DNA from: Gemmatimonadota bacterium
GTDB lineage: Bacteria; Gemmatimonadota; Gemmatimonadetes; Longimicrobiales; Gaopeijiaceae
Direction of reading: 5' to 3'
DNA: 64,000 nucleotides
Assembly: GCA_041390105.1 (NCBI GenBank)
Contig: JAWKQO010000002.1
Span: 1-64,000 of the forward strand
The notes under the pieces were generated by a model. It was not told the DNA's origin and ran no database searches. It was given only the letters and a program-made list of their open reading frames with translations. The first letter of the stretch is position 1. Each line of letters starts with the position of its first letter. Position numbers and translations under genes: made by a program. Below, one piece after another: positions 57,112 through 64,000 of this stretch.

Positions 57112-58533
57112 ATGGGTTTCGCCCCCGCCTCCCGCGCTGTTCTCGTTTCCAGCTCCACGACCGTCGATGCCTTCCCTCCAGCTGAGCCCCACCCCTCCCC
57201 CTTCGAGCTCTCCAACCACGAGCTCGACGCACTCGAGGACCTTAGCGACGAGATCGCGAGCTTGGCTGCCCAGATCAGCTCGGCCACCCACCGCCAGCTC
57301 GTCCTGATCGCCGAGTTCGATCAGCGGCGCGGCTGGGAGCTATCCGGTTATATCACCTGCGCGCACTGGCTGGCCTGGCGCACCGGCATCGATCTGGGCG
57401 TGGCGCGAGAGAAGGTCCGGGCTGCCCGAGCGCTGGCCGGCTTGCCGCAGATCAGCGCCGCCATGTATCAAGGCGACCTATCGTTCTCCAAGGTCCGCGC
57501 ACTCACCCGCGTCGCAGACGCGGACAACGAGACCGAGCTGTTGGAGATCGCGCTCACTTCGACCGCCCACCAGTTGGAGCGGGTGGTGCGCGGCTGGAAG
57601 AGGCACGACCGGCTGGATGAGCAGGAGCGTGAGCGGCTCCGTCACCAGAGCCGGTCACTCTCGGTCTTCCCGGACGAGGATGGCATGATGGTGGTCAAGG
57701 GCCGGCTGGACCCCGAGGTGGGCGCACTGCTGATGCGGGCGCTGGAGGCCGCCAGTGATGCGCTGTTCTGGAAGGGTCCCGGGCTAGAGGGCAGCGAGAC
57801 ACCCACGCCGGAGCAGAGGCGTGCGGATGCGGTAGGTCTGCTGGCCGAGCGGGCGCTGGCGGCAGGACTGGATCAAGAAGGTGGTGGGCCGGAGGCTCCG
57901 GTAAGCGGCACCCGGGCCGAGCGCTACCAGGTGGTACTGCACGTGGAAGCCAACACGCTGACTGAGAACGTAGAGCCTGGAATGTCGGAGCTGGAGGACG
58001 GGACTCGCGTTGCCGCGGATCGCGAAGACGTTTCCGCGGAAACGTCTGAGCTACTAAGCGCTCCGAAGGAGTGCGCCCGAACGTCAAGGCGCATCGCGTG
58101 CGACGCGAGCGTGGTGCAGATCACGAAGAGCTCTACCGGGAACTCAGCGGGTCAGGTCCTCGACGTGGGCCGCAAGACGCGCACGATTCCACCTGCGATT
58201 CGGAGGGCGCTCGAAGCGAGAGACCGAGGCTGCCGCTTCCCCGGCTGTGGACGTCGATTCACCGACGCGCATCACGTCCAGCACTGGGCGGATGGTGGCG
58301 GGACCTCGGTCGGCAACCTGATCCTGACCTGCCCACAGCATCACCGGCTCTTGCACGAGGGCGGGTTCCGCGTGGAGCTGGCCGCCGATGGCAAGGCCAC
58401 GTTCTACGGTCCCACCGGAAAGCCCGTGCCGAACGTGCCGCCGCTGAAGAGGAGGACTGCTGCCGAGGTGACGGCGATGGCGGCAGTCCTGGGGATCCGA
58501 AGTGCTGGCACGGGGGTGTCCGCTCGGCCCTAG
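57112..58533 (+). CDS. DUF222 / HNH endonuclease (13E12-repeat-like family)
   Basis: This 473-residue protein has an N-terminal DUF222 region (about 35-330, with LVLIAEFDQRRGWELSGY, HWLAWRTGIDLGVAREKVRAA, LSFSKVRALTRVAD) and a C-terminal HNH nuclease (CRFPGCGRRFTDAHHVQHW ... NLILTCPQHHRLLHEGGF), including the Cys-x4-Cys-like zinc site and the catalytic His pair. The ATG at 57112 is chosen because the extension to 56818 is compositionally unlike coding sequence of this family. Members are often present in many copies per genome and are thought to be selfish or defence-related. A 20-bp palindrome lies inside the linker at 58027-58046. Confidence 0.88.
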   Translation: MGFAPASRAVLVSSSTTVDAFPPAEPHPSPFELSNHELDALEDLSDEIASLAAQISSATHRQLVLIAEFDQRRGWELSGYITCAHWLAWRTGIDLGVAREKVRAARALAGLPQISAAMYQGDLSFSKVRALTRVADADNETELLEIALTSTAHQLERVVRGWKRHDRLDEQERERLRHQSRSLSVFPDEDGMMVVKGRLDPEVGALLMRALEAASDALFWKGPGLEGSETPTPEQRRADAVGLLAERALAAGLDQEGGGPEAPVSGTRAERYQVVLHVEANTLTENVEPGMSELEDGTRVAADREDVSAETSELLSAPKECARTSRRIACDASVVQITKSSTGNSAGQVLDVGRKTRTIPPAIRRALEARDRGCRFPGCGRRFTDAHHVQHWADGGGTSVGNLILTCPQHHRLLHEGGFRVELAADGKATFYGPTGKPVPNVPPLKRRTAAEVTAMAAVLGIRSAGTGVSARP

Positions 58534-58838
58534 GGCGCGGGCATCGGAACGCGGGATGGGGGGCTGGGTCAGTCGGGCCGCGGATCTCGATTTCGCGGGG
58601 GAGCCGGTCGACCCTCAGCGCAACTGCATCGCAGGACGGATGGATCGGTGAGAGGGGGTCGCCTGACGGCCTCCTCACCGCCTGTCCCAAGCTGGCCGTT
58701 CGCGATCGTCCAAGAATCGTCCAGACGTCGTGCGCGCTCGGGTTGACCGGCCGGGTCGGGTGGACTGGCCACGCTCGGGCTCACCGATCGGGTGTCGCCA
58801 TCTTGCTTCCCTCCAGCACCGCTCCACATGTTCGCCGC
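58534..58838. other. 305-bp intergenic region
   Basis: The frame of the next gene is open through this stretch, but it has no signal peptide or recognisable domain before 58839. TTGACC near 58743 could be a -35 box, but no convincing -10 follows. I see no RNA gene or repeat. Confidence 0.45.
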
Positions 58839-59999
58839 ATGCGGCGCATCACTTCGCGACGAGCCCTCGGCCGAACGCCGACTTCCGCCCTGCTCCTGGC
58901 CGCTTCCTGCACGGTCTCTGCAGCCATCGGCGTTGGCGGCGGAGGGGCACAGCCGGCTCCCTCCGGCCTCGGCACCTGGGATCCGGCCGCGGCAGCGGCC
59001 TACCTCGATCAACGCATGGCCTGGTGGATGAACTGGCCGAACGCGGCTCGTGACCACGATACAGCGTGCATCTCGTGTCATACGTCGCTGCCCTACGCGC
59101 TGGCCCGGCCCGCGCTGCGGGGGCCATTGGGCGAGGCCGGTCCCACCATGCACGAGGAAACGCTCGTGTCCGGAGTGGAGCGGCGTGTGACCCTCTGGAA
59201 CGAGGTCGAACCCTACTATCCCGACCAGACGGTGGGTCTTCCCAAGACCAGCGAGTCCAGGGGTACGGAGGCCGTGCTCAACGCCCTCATCCTCGTAGGT
59301 CGGGACGGGCAGTCTGCGGAGCCTTCAGAGCGGACGCGGAAGGCACTGGCGAACCTGTGGGCGCTCCAGTTCACCCGACGGGAGGGCACGGGCGCCTGGG
59401 CCTGGCTCCACTTCGGTCTGGCTCCCTGGGAGTCCGACGGCGCCGAGTATTTCGGTGCCGCACTGGCGGCCATCGCCGTTGGAAGCGCGTCAGGCGACTA
59501 CGCGGAGCGCGAGGCACCGCAGGACCGCCTCGACCTGCTGCGCGCGTATCTCCTCGACGACTGGAGGAGTCGACCGGTGTTCGACCGGGTCATGCTGGCG
59601 TGGGCGAGCGCGGAGTTGTCCGGCCTGCTCACACTAGAAGAGACCGGGGCGGTCGCGGCCGAGCTCGGGACCCTCCAGAACACAGATGGAGGCTGGAGCC
59701 TGTCCTCGTTGCGTGCCTGGCCACGTGAGGATGGCTCGGCCCAGGATCTTTCGAGCGACGGGTACGCGACGGGTCTGGTCGCCTTTGTCCTGCAGCGCGC
59801 CGCTGCGTCGCGGAGCGATCCCGGCTTGAACCGCGCGCTTCAGTGGCTGATCGAGCACCAGGATCCGGCCGGTGGTGGCTGGTCGACGGCATCGCTGAAC
59901 AAGGACCGGGATCCCAAGTCGGACCGAGGGCGCTTCATGTCGGATGCGGCTACGGCGTTCGCTGTGCTGGCTCTGGCCGAGGCGGACCGAGTGCGGTAG
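58839..59999 (+). CDS. Exported squalene-cyclase-like toroid protein with a haem-c motif
   Basis: This 386-residue protein begins with a signal-like segment (TSALLLAASCTVSAAIG, then GGGGAQPA). At about residue 78 it has CISCH, a c-type haem motif, in HDTACISCHTSLPYALARP. The rest is alpha/alpha-toroid repeats of the prenyltransferase/squalene-hopene cyclase type: LQFTRREGTGAWAWLHF, LQNTDGGWSLSSL, EHQDPAGGGWSTASL. The DXDD catalytic motif of hopene cyclases is not evident, so it is probably not a cyclase. The start could be a little upstream. Function unknown. Confidence 0.78.
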   Translation: MRRITSRRALGRTPTSALLLAASCTVSAAIGVGGGGAQPAPSGLGTWDPAAAAAYLDQRMAWWMNWPNAARDHDTACISCHTSLPYALARPALRGPLGEAGPTMHEETLVSGVERRVTLWNEVEPYYPDQTVGLPKTSESRGTEAVLNALILVGRDGQSAEPSERTRKALANLWALQFTRREGTGAWAWLHFGLAPWESDGAEYFGAALAAIAVGSASGDYAEREAPQDRLDLLRAYLLDDWRSRPVFDRVMLAWASAELSGLLTLEETGAVAAELGTLQNTDGGWSLSSLRAWPREDGSAQDLSSDGYATGLVAFVLQRAAASRSDPGLNRALQWLIEHQDPAGGGWSTASLNKDRDPKSDRGRFMSDAATAFAVLALAEADRVR

Positions 60000-60012
60000 G
60001 CGGGCGAGATCC

Positions 60013-60456
60013 TCACACCCGCTGATGATCGGGCCGCCACTCTTCGATCAACCCCTTGATCGCCTTCTGCTCCGTGATCCGTTCGTCCAGCACCCGTCTG
60101 GCCAGCGTGGGAAGCTCCGCGTCGGAGGCGAAGCGCAGCGCCACCAGCTGCTTGGTGGTGAACTCACCGATGCGGGGCTGCAGCTCCGCGGGCAAGTGCT
60201 CACGAAGGCGGAGCCGCTCCTCCAGCCGGATGATGCGGTCCTGGTTCTGGGCCGCGAAGGCGCGCGTGTAGTACCCGATCAGCAGGATCGCTACGCCCAG
60301 CGACGCGAAAGCGATGTGCTCCCACGAGGGAGTTTCGAATACTCGCCCCATGGCCCAGACGAGATAGACGAGTAGGAAGAACGTCGCCGCACGGTGGTAT
60401 CCGAAGACGAACCGTGCATGATTCTCGAAGCTTTGGGGCCTGGTGCTATCGGCCAT
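60013..60456 (-). CDS. DUF6526-like membrane protein
   Basis: This 147-residue protein has two N-terminal helices (ATFFLLVYLVWAMGRVF and IAFASLGVAILLIGYYT) and then a soluble helical tail with NQDRIIRLEERLRLREHLP and FTTKQLVALRFASDAELP. NHARFVFGYH at the start and the RIIRLEERLRL block are typical of the DUF6526 family, which has no assigned function. The ATG at 60456 has GGAGGCGAG upstream and is preferred over 60483. It diverges from the SDR gene. Confidence 0.8.
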   Translation of the reverse strand: MADSTRPQSFENHARFVFGYHRAATFFLLVYLVWAMGRVFETPSWEHIAFASLGVAILLIGYYTRAFAAQNQDRIIRLEERLRLREHLPAELQPRIGEFTTKQLVALRFASDAELPTLARRVLDERITEQKAIKGLIEEWRPDHQRV

Positions 60457-60566
60457 CTTTCTCGCCTCCGGAGGGGGCCACATCGCCGGCCACCAGTAGA
60501 TTGCCGGGCCGGACCGGTCGCGTCAGCTTGGTTCGACACCCACGGATTCGCCAGGCAGGAGGGGAA

Positions 60567-61532
60567 ATGGTGCAATCGACGGAGGAAGGGGTCGACGGGC
60601 GGCGGCGCTCTCGACGTACGGGCCGGAGGCCCTCCCCCCTGGGGCTGGCGATCGCCGCGGTCGTCTTCGTGGTCGCCCTGGCGGTCTCGTCGTCCGCGAG
60701 CGCTCAGGCGCCCGCCCGCCCTCGCCCCGACCAACAGGTGGTCCTGGTGACGGGCTCGACCAGTGGACTGGGACGCGAGGTCGCCCTCCGCATGGCCGCT
60801 CAGGGCGCTCACGTGATCGTGCACGGCAGGAGCCGCGAGCGCGGGCTGGAGGTGGTGGCCGAGATCGAGCGCGCAGGCAGGGGGAGCGCACGTTTCTACG
60901 CAGCGGACTTCGCTTCCTTCGCACAGGTGCGGCAGCTCGCCGACTCGATTCTGCGCGACTACGACCGCCTCGATGTGCTGGTCAACAACGCCGGTTTCGG
61001 CTCCGCACCTGACGAGCGCCTGTTGAGCGAGGACGGCCACGAGTACCGCTTCCAGGTGAACTACCTCTCGTCCTACCTACTCACCCACCTGCTCCTCCCG
61101 CGCCTGCTGCACAGCGCTCCCTCGCGGATTGTCAACGTGTCCTCGCTGGCCCAGCAGCCCATCGACTTCGACGACGTGATGATCGAGCAGGGCTTCAGCG
61201 GGGGTCGGGCCTACGCGCAGAGCAAGCTCGCTCAGGTGATGTTCGCGTTCGATCTACACCAGGAGCTGGCGGGAACCGGCGTCATGGTCAGCGCGCTGCA
61301 CCCGGCCACCTACATGCCCACGGGCATGGTGGCGCGGGCCGGTGTCGAGCCCCGCTCGACCATCGACGAGGGAGCAGGCGCCGTCATGCAGCTCATCGAG
61401 TCCGACGAGATCGAGGGCGGCCAGTTCTTCCGTGGGCTCGAGCCCGCCCGCGCCCACGCGCAGGCGTACGATGCCGAAGCCCGCGCGCGCCTCAAGCGCC
61501 TGAGCGAAGAACTGACCGGCTTGCGCCGCTGA
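60567..61532 (+). CDS. Short-chain dehydrogenase/reductase with N-terminal export signal or anchor
   Basis: This 321-residue SDR resembles retinol-dehydrogenase-like members. The cofactor motif is VTGSTSGLGREVA, followed by NNAG (LVNNAGFGSA), the catalytic Ser in IVNVSSLAQQ and YAQSK (Tyr and Lys). The ATG at 60567 is preceded by GGAGGGG. Unusually, residues 26-47 are a strong hydrophobic segment ending SSSASAQA, which would export or anchor a normally cytosolic fold. RRRSRRTGRRPS before it is not a clear Tat motif. Substrate unknown. Confidence 0.87.
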   Translation: MVQSTEEGVDGRRRSRRTGRRPSPLGLAIAAVVFVVALAVSSSASAQAPARPRPDQQVVLVTGSTSGLGREVALRMAAQGAHVIVHGRSRERGLEVVAEIERAGRGSARFYAADFASFAQVRQLADSILRDYDRLDVLVNNAGFGSAPDERLLSEDGHEYRFQVNYLSSYLLTHLLLPRLLHSAPSRIVNVSSLAQQPIDFDDVMIEQGFSGGRAYAQSKLAQVMFAFDLHQELAGTGVMVSALHPATYMPTGMVARAGVEPRSTIDEGAGAVMQLIESDEIEGGQFFRGLEPARAHAQAYDAEARARLKRLSEELTGLRR

Positions 61533-61592
61533 GACGAAGTGGACGGCGCTCACCGGGCCCGGCGCTGACGACCGGTGGTGGCCGAAAGCCGG

Positions 61593-61627
61593 TGTCGATC
61601 CGGCGATCCCCCGATCGACGCATGGGT
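61593..61627 (+). promoter_or_regulatory. ECF42-type promoter-like element, copy 1
   Basis: TGTCGATCC (61593-61601), 10 nt, CGATCGACG (61612-61620), one base, ATGGGT (61622-61627). The same arrangement recurs at 63469-63503. It starts 89 bp before the first DGPF gene. TGTCGA at -35 and CGATC at -10 are the type of motif reported for ECF42 sigma factors; the assignment here is inference. Confidence 0.6.
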
Positions 61628-61681
61628 AGAAGGCGCCCGAAGAGAGGGGAGCCGGTGGGCCAGAGATGAGGAGCGTGCACG

Positions 61682-62107
61682 ATGCGGGTCATGGTGGTCG
61701 TGAAGGCCAGTGAGGAGTCCGAAGCGGGGGTCATGCCCGGTCAGGAGCTCCTGGCCGCGATGGGCAACTACAACGAGGAGCTGGTCAAAGCAGGAGTGAT
61801 GCTGGCCGGCGAGGGGCTGGACCGGAGCGCCGTCGGCAAACGCGTCCGCTTCGACGGAAAGCAGCGCACCGTCATCGATGGTCCCTTCGCAGAGACCAAG
61901 GAGCTGATCGCAGGCTTCTGGCTCTGGCAGGTGCGCTCGATGGATGAAGCCGTGGAGTGGCTGAAACGCGCCCCCTTCGACGGCGGTGTGGAGGTCGAGA
62001 TCCGGCGCGTGTTCGAAGCCGAGGACTTCGGTGAGGAATTCACGCCCGAACTGCGCGAGCAGGAGGAGCGGATTCGGGAGCTCGCGAACACCAAGAAGAA
62101 GGGGTGA
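61682..62107 (+). CDS. YCII-related DGPF-domain protein
   Basis: This 141-residue ferredoxin-like-fold protein carries the DGPF signature in TVIDGPFAETKELIAGFWLW (about residue 62) and the usual start MRVMVVVKASEESEAG. The C-terminal 30 residues are charged (EFTPELREQEERIREL). Such proteins are regularly encoded with ECF41/ECF42 sigma factors. Its stop overlaps the sigma gene start in GTGA. The conserved upstream element suggests that the operon is autoregulated. Confidence 0.93.
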   Translation: MRVMVVVKASEESEAGVMPGQELLAAMGNYNEELVKAGVMLAGEGLDRSAVGKRVRFDGKQRTVIDGPFAETKELIAGFWLWQVRSMDEAVEWLKRAPFDGGVEVEIRRVFEAEDFGEEFTPELREQEERIRELANTKKKG

Positions 62108-63375
62108 CTACGTCCGACCCGCGTGCCGCGATCGACGCGGTCTGGCGGATCGAGTCCGCCCGGCTGATCGCAGCACTCGCCCGCCAGGTGGGCGACATCG
62201 GCCTGGCCGAGGATCTGGCACAGGAGGCCCTCGTGGTGGCGCTGGAGAAGTGGCCGCAGTCGGGCGTTCCGGACAATCCGGGCGCCTGGCTCATGGCCAC
62301 CGCCAAACACCGCGCCCTGGATCATTTCCGTCGCTCGAAGATGCTGGACCGTCGGCACGAGGACCTTGCGCGCCGACTCGCGGGACAGGTTCGCGATCCG
62401 GAGGGCGAGCTACAGGCGTCGCTCGACGACTACTTCGGTGACGATCTCCTGCGCTTGATCTTCACCACCTGCCACCCCGTGCTGACGCGGGAAGCACGCG
62501 TGGCGCTCACCCTCCGTCTGCTCGGTGGCCTCAGCAGCGAGGAGATCGCGCGGGCGTTCCTTTCGTCGACGTCCACCGTGCAGCAGCGTATCGTGCGCGC
62601 CAAGCGCACGCTGAGGGAGTCGCGCGTGTCGTTCGAGATGCCCGCGCTCGAGCAGGCGGGCGAGCGGCTGGAGACCGTGCTGGAGGTGATCTACCTCGTC
62701 TTCAACGAGGGGTACTCCGCAACCGCTGGAGGCGATTGGGTACGTCCGGCGCTCTGCGAGGAGGCCCTTCGGCTCGGCCGCATCCTGGCCGAGCTGGCGC
62801 CTGAGGAGCCCGAGGTCCATGGTCTGGTGGCCCTCATGGAGATCCAGGCCTCCCGGTTGCGCGCCCGGCGGGGAGCCCGGGGTGAACCGATCCTCCTGAT
62901 GGACCAGGACCGGGGCCGCTGGGACCATCTCCTGATCCGCCGGGGCCTCGCCGCGCTGGAGCGGGCGGAGGGTTTGGGCCGCCCGCTCGGACCCTACTGG
63001 CTCCAGGGCGCCATCGCGGCCTGCCACGCCCGGGCCGCCACGCCCGAGGACACCGACTGGGAGCGCATCGTGGCGCTCTACGACGCCCTCGCCCAGTTGT
63101 CCCCCTCGCCGGTGGTGGACCTGAACCGAGCGGTGGCCGTGGGCATGGCCTTCGGACCCGCGGCCGGGCTCGAGCTGGTGGACGAACTCGCGGGCGAGTC
63201 GGCCCTGGAGGGATACCACTGGCTCCCCGCGGTACGTGCGGACCTGCTGACCAAGCTCGGTCGCTACGGCGAGGCCCGGGAAGAGCTGGAGCGGGCGGCC
63301 TCGTTGACGCGGAACCTCCAGGAGCGAACCCTCCTCCTGGACCGCGCGGAGGAACTGCGCGTCCACGAAGCCTGA
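62104..63375 (+). CDS. ECF42-like RNA polymerase sigma factor with C-terminal TPR-like domain
   Basis: This 423-residue sigma factor is longer than ordinary ECFs (about 180). Sigma2 is in DIGLAEDLAQEALVVALEKW, MATAKHRALDHFRRS; sigma4 in LTLRLLGGLSSEEIARAFLS and TVQQRIVRAKRTL. From about residue 190 the DUF6596/TPR-like extension typical of the group begins with YLVFNEGYSAT and includes LLRIL-like helices, AVAVGMAFGPAAGLELVDEL and the tail LLDRAEEL. The GTG start at 62104 overlaps the DGPF gene. No anti-sigma factor is present, and the C-terminal extension is thought to replace it. Confidence 0.92.
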   Translation: MTTSDPRAAIDAVWRIESARLIAALARQVGDIGLAEDLAQEALVVALEKWPQSGVPDNPGAWLMATAKHRALDHFRRSKMLDRRHEDLARRLAGQVRDPEGELQASLDDYFGDDLLRLIFTTCHPVLTREARVALTLRLLGGLSSEEIARAFLSSTSTVQQRIVRAKRTLRESRVSFEMPALEQAGERLETVLEVIYLVFNEGYSATAGGDWVRPALCEEALRLGRILAELAPEEPEVHGLVALMEIQASRLRARRGARGEPILLMDQDRGRWDHLLIRRGLAALERAEGLGRPLGPYWLQGAIAACHARAATPEDTDWERIVALYDALAQLSPSPVVDLNRAVAVGMAFGPAAGLELVDELAGESALEGYHWLPAVRADLLTKLGRYGEAREELERAASLTRNLQERTLLLDRAEELRVHEA

Positions 63376-63468
63376 CGCGGGTGCGGGCCTCTCGCTCGGG
63401 GCACGCGCCCCACGGGGCCCTGAGGAGGCGAGTCCATGTCGATGCGGATCCACCTCGATCCGGATCCA

Positions 63469-63503
63469 CGTCGATCCGAACCACGCTCGATCGACGTATG
63501 GGT
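63469..63503 (+). promoter_or_regulatory. ECF42-type promoter-like element, copy 2
   Basis: CGTCGATCC (63469-63477), 10 nt, CGATCGACG (63488-63496), one base, ATGGGT (63498-63503). Spacing is identical to copy 1 and the distance to the next ATG is nearly the same (52 against 54 bp). A further TGTCGAT lies at 63437, so the region is rich in GATC-containing repeats. Confidence 0.6.
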
Positions 63504-63555
63504 GAGGGATGCCGCTCCGGTCTCCCCACCACTGCTTCAGCCAGGGAGTACCATC

Positions 63556-63924
63556 ATGAAGTTCCTCTCGATGATCCGGATCGACGAAACCACCGGACAG
63601 GTGCCCAGCGAACAACTCCACGCCGACATGGGCAAGCTGATCGAAGAATGGATCCGGGAGGGCAAGCTCATCCGGACCGCCGGCCTACGACCCACCGCCG
63701 AGGGCTTTCGCGTGCGGTCGCGGCACGGTTCGATCACCACCACGGACGGCCCCTTCACCGAGAGCAAGGAAGTGATCGGTGGCTACGCGATGATCGAGGC
63801 CAGGGACAAGGAAGAAGCCGTGGAGCTGATCAAGCGCTTCCTGGCGGTCCACGGAGAGGAGTGGGATATCGAGTGCGAGGTGCGGCCCTTGGACGGGGAC
63901 ATGGAGTTTGCCGCCGGCGGCTGA
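63556..63924 (+). CDS. YCII-related DGPF-domain protein, second
   Basis: This 122-residue protein starts at ATG 63556 (MKFLSMIRIDETTGQ), with AGGGAG upstream. The DGPF signature is in TTTDGPFTESKEVIGGYAMI (about residue 75). It is a diverged relative of the protein at 61682-62107 on the other side of the ECF42-like gene. The shared upstream element suggests that both are targets of that sigma factor. An open frame back to 63436 covers the promoter element and is not coding. Confidence 0.92.
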   Translation: MKFLSMIRIDETTGQVPSEQLHADMGKLIEEWIREGKLIRTAGLRPTAEGFRVRSRHGSITTTDGPFTESKEVIGGYAMIEARDKEEAVELIKRFLAVHGEEWDIECEVRPLDGDMEFAAGG

Positions 63925-64000
63925 CGCCCGTGGTTTTGGCCGGGTCCCCGAGACGTTGCCCCGTCCGGGGCCCGCCCCCAATGTCCATGTTCCGGGACGA

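Noticed and set aside
63390..63420. GC stem after the ECF42-like gene as a terminator
   Set aside because: Only a 5-bp stem without a T tract; readthrough cannot be excluded.

Overview
This is a 64 kb chromosomal window from a GC-rich, diderm, aerobically respiring bacterium. The best guess is Gemmatimonadota or a close relative. Reasons for that inference are the SusC/RagA-SusD/RagB pairs with a short SusD-like lipoprotein, the many exported proteins ending in 'AQ' signal cleavage sites, a two-gene Rieske/cytochrome b-c complex, an archaeal-type Asd, a large NAD-glutamate dehydrogenase, and ECF sigma factors with DGPF partners. No rRNA, tRNA, CRISPR array, insertion sequence or prophage was recognised by eye.

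Layout. 1-7.2 kb: two tandem copies of a SusC/SusD-like outer-membrane uptake operon. The first is cut by the window edge and its susD has a 1-nt frameshift. 7.2-10.7 kb: lipoprotein, small membrane protein, class-C-type serine hydrolase and a Ca2+/H+ antiporter. 10.8-17.9 kb (minus strand): a tightly overlapping lysine/diaminopimelate operon (CBU_0592-like protein, DnaQ-like exonuclease, dapE, asd, lysC, dapB, dapA, dapD). 18.1-22.4 kb: a membrane-anchored coiled-coil protein with a helix-hairpin-helix tail, and the 2-oxoglutarate dehydrogenase E1. 22.5-23.9 kb: pgeF, a small Cys-rich protein, and an OsmC-family gene whose catalytic Cys codon is an in-frame UGA, a candidate selenoprotein. 23.9-28.4 kb: Mre11/Rad50-like (YhaO/YhaN-like) pair with an alpha/beta hydrolase. 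28.6-33.5 kb: NAD-glutamate dehydrogenase. 33.6-38.7 kb: polyphosphate/phosphoester genes (Ppx/GppA, PhoD) and an amidohydrolase. 38.8-38.9 kb: a 53-residue orphan peptide with an exact lasso-type leader motif. 39-44.4 kb: Nei-type glycosylase and Lhr helicase. 44.5-46.4 kb: YidC-like insertase and LhgO.

46.7-49.3 kb: ECF sigma / anti-sigma-like / Spy-like / lipoprotein operon. 49.4-50.8 kb: outer-membrane barrel and an integral membrane protein. 50.9-53.3 kb: Rieske protein and a cytochrome b fused to two c-type haem domains. 53.3-56.7 kb: YfcC-type transporter and CocE-type hydrolase. 57.1-58.5 kb: DUF222/HNH nuclease. 58.8-61.5 kb: a toroid protein with a haem-c motif, a DUF6526-like protein and an exported SDR. 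61.7-63.9 kb: an ECF42-like sigma factor flanked by two DGPF/YCII genes, with a near-identical promoter-like element upstream of both DGPF genes.

The most notable observations are the UGA-interrupted OsmC with a hairpin just downstream, the orphan lasso-type precursor, the duplicated ECF42-type element, and the tandem SusCD copies with a frameshift that reads through its own terminator.
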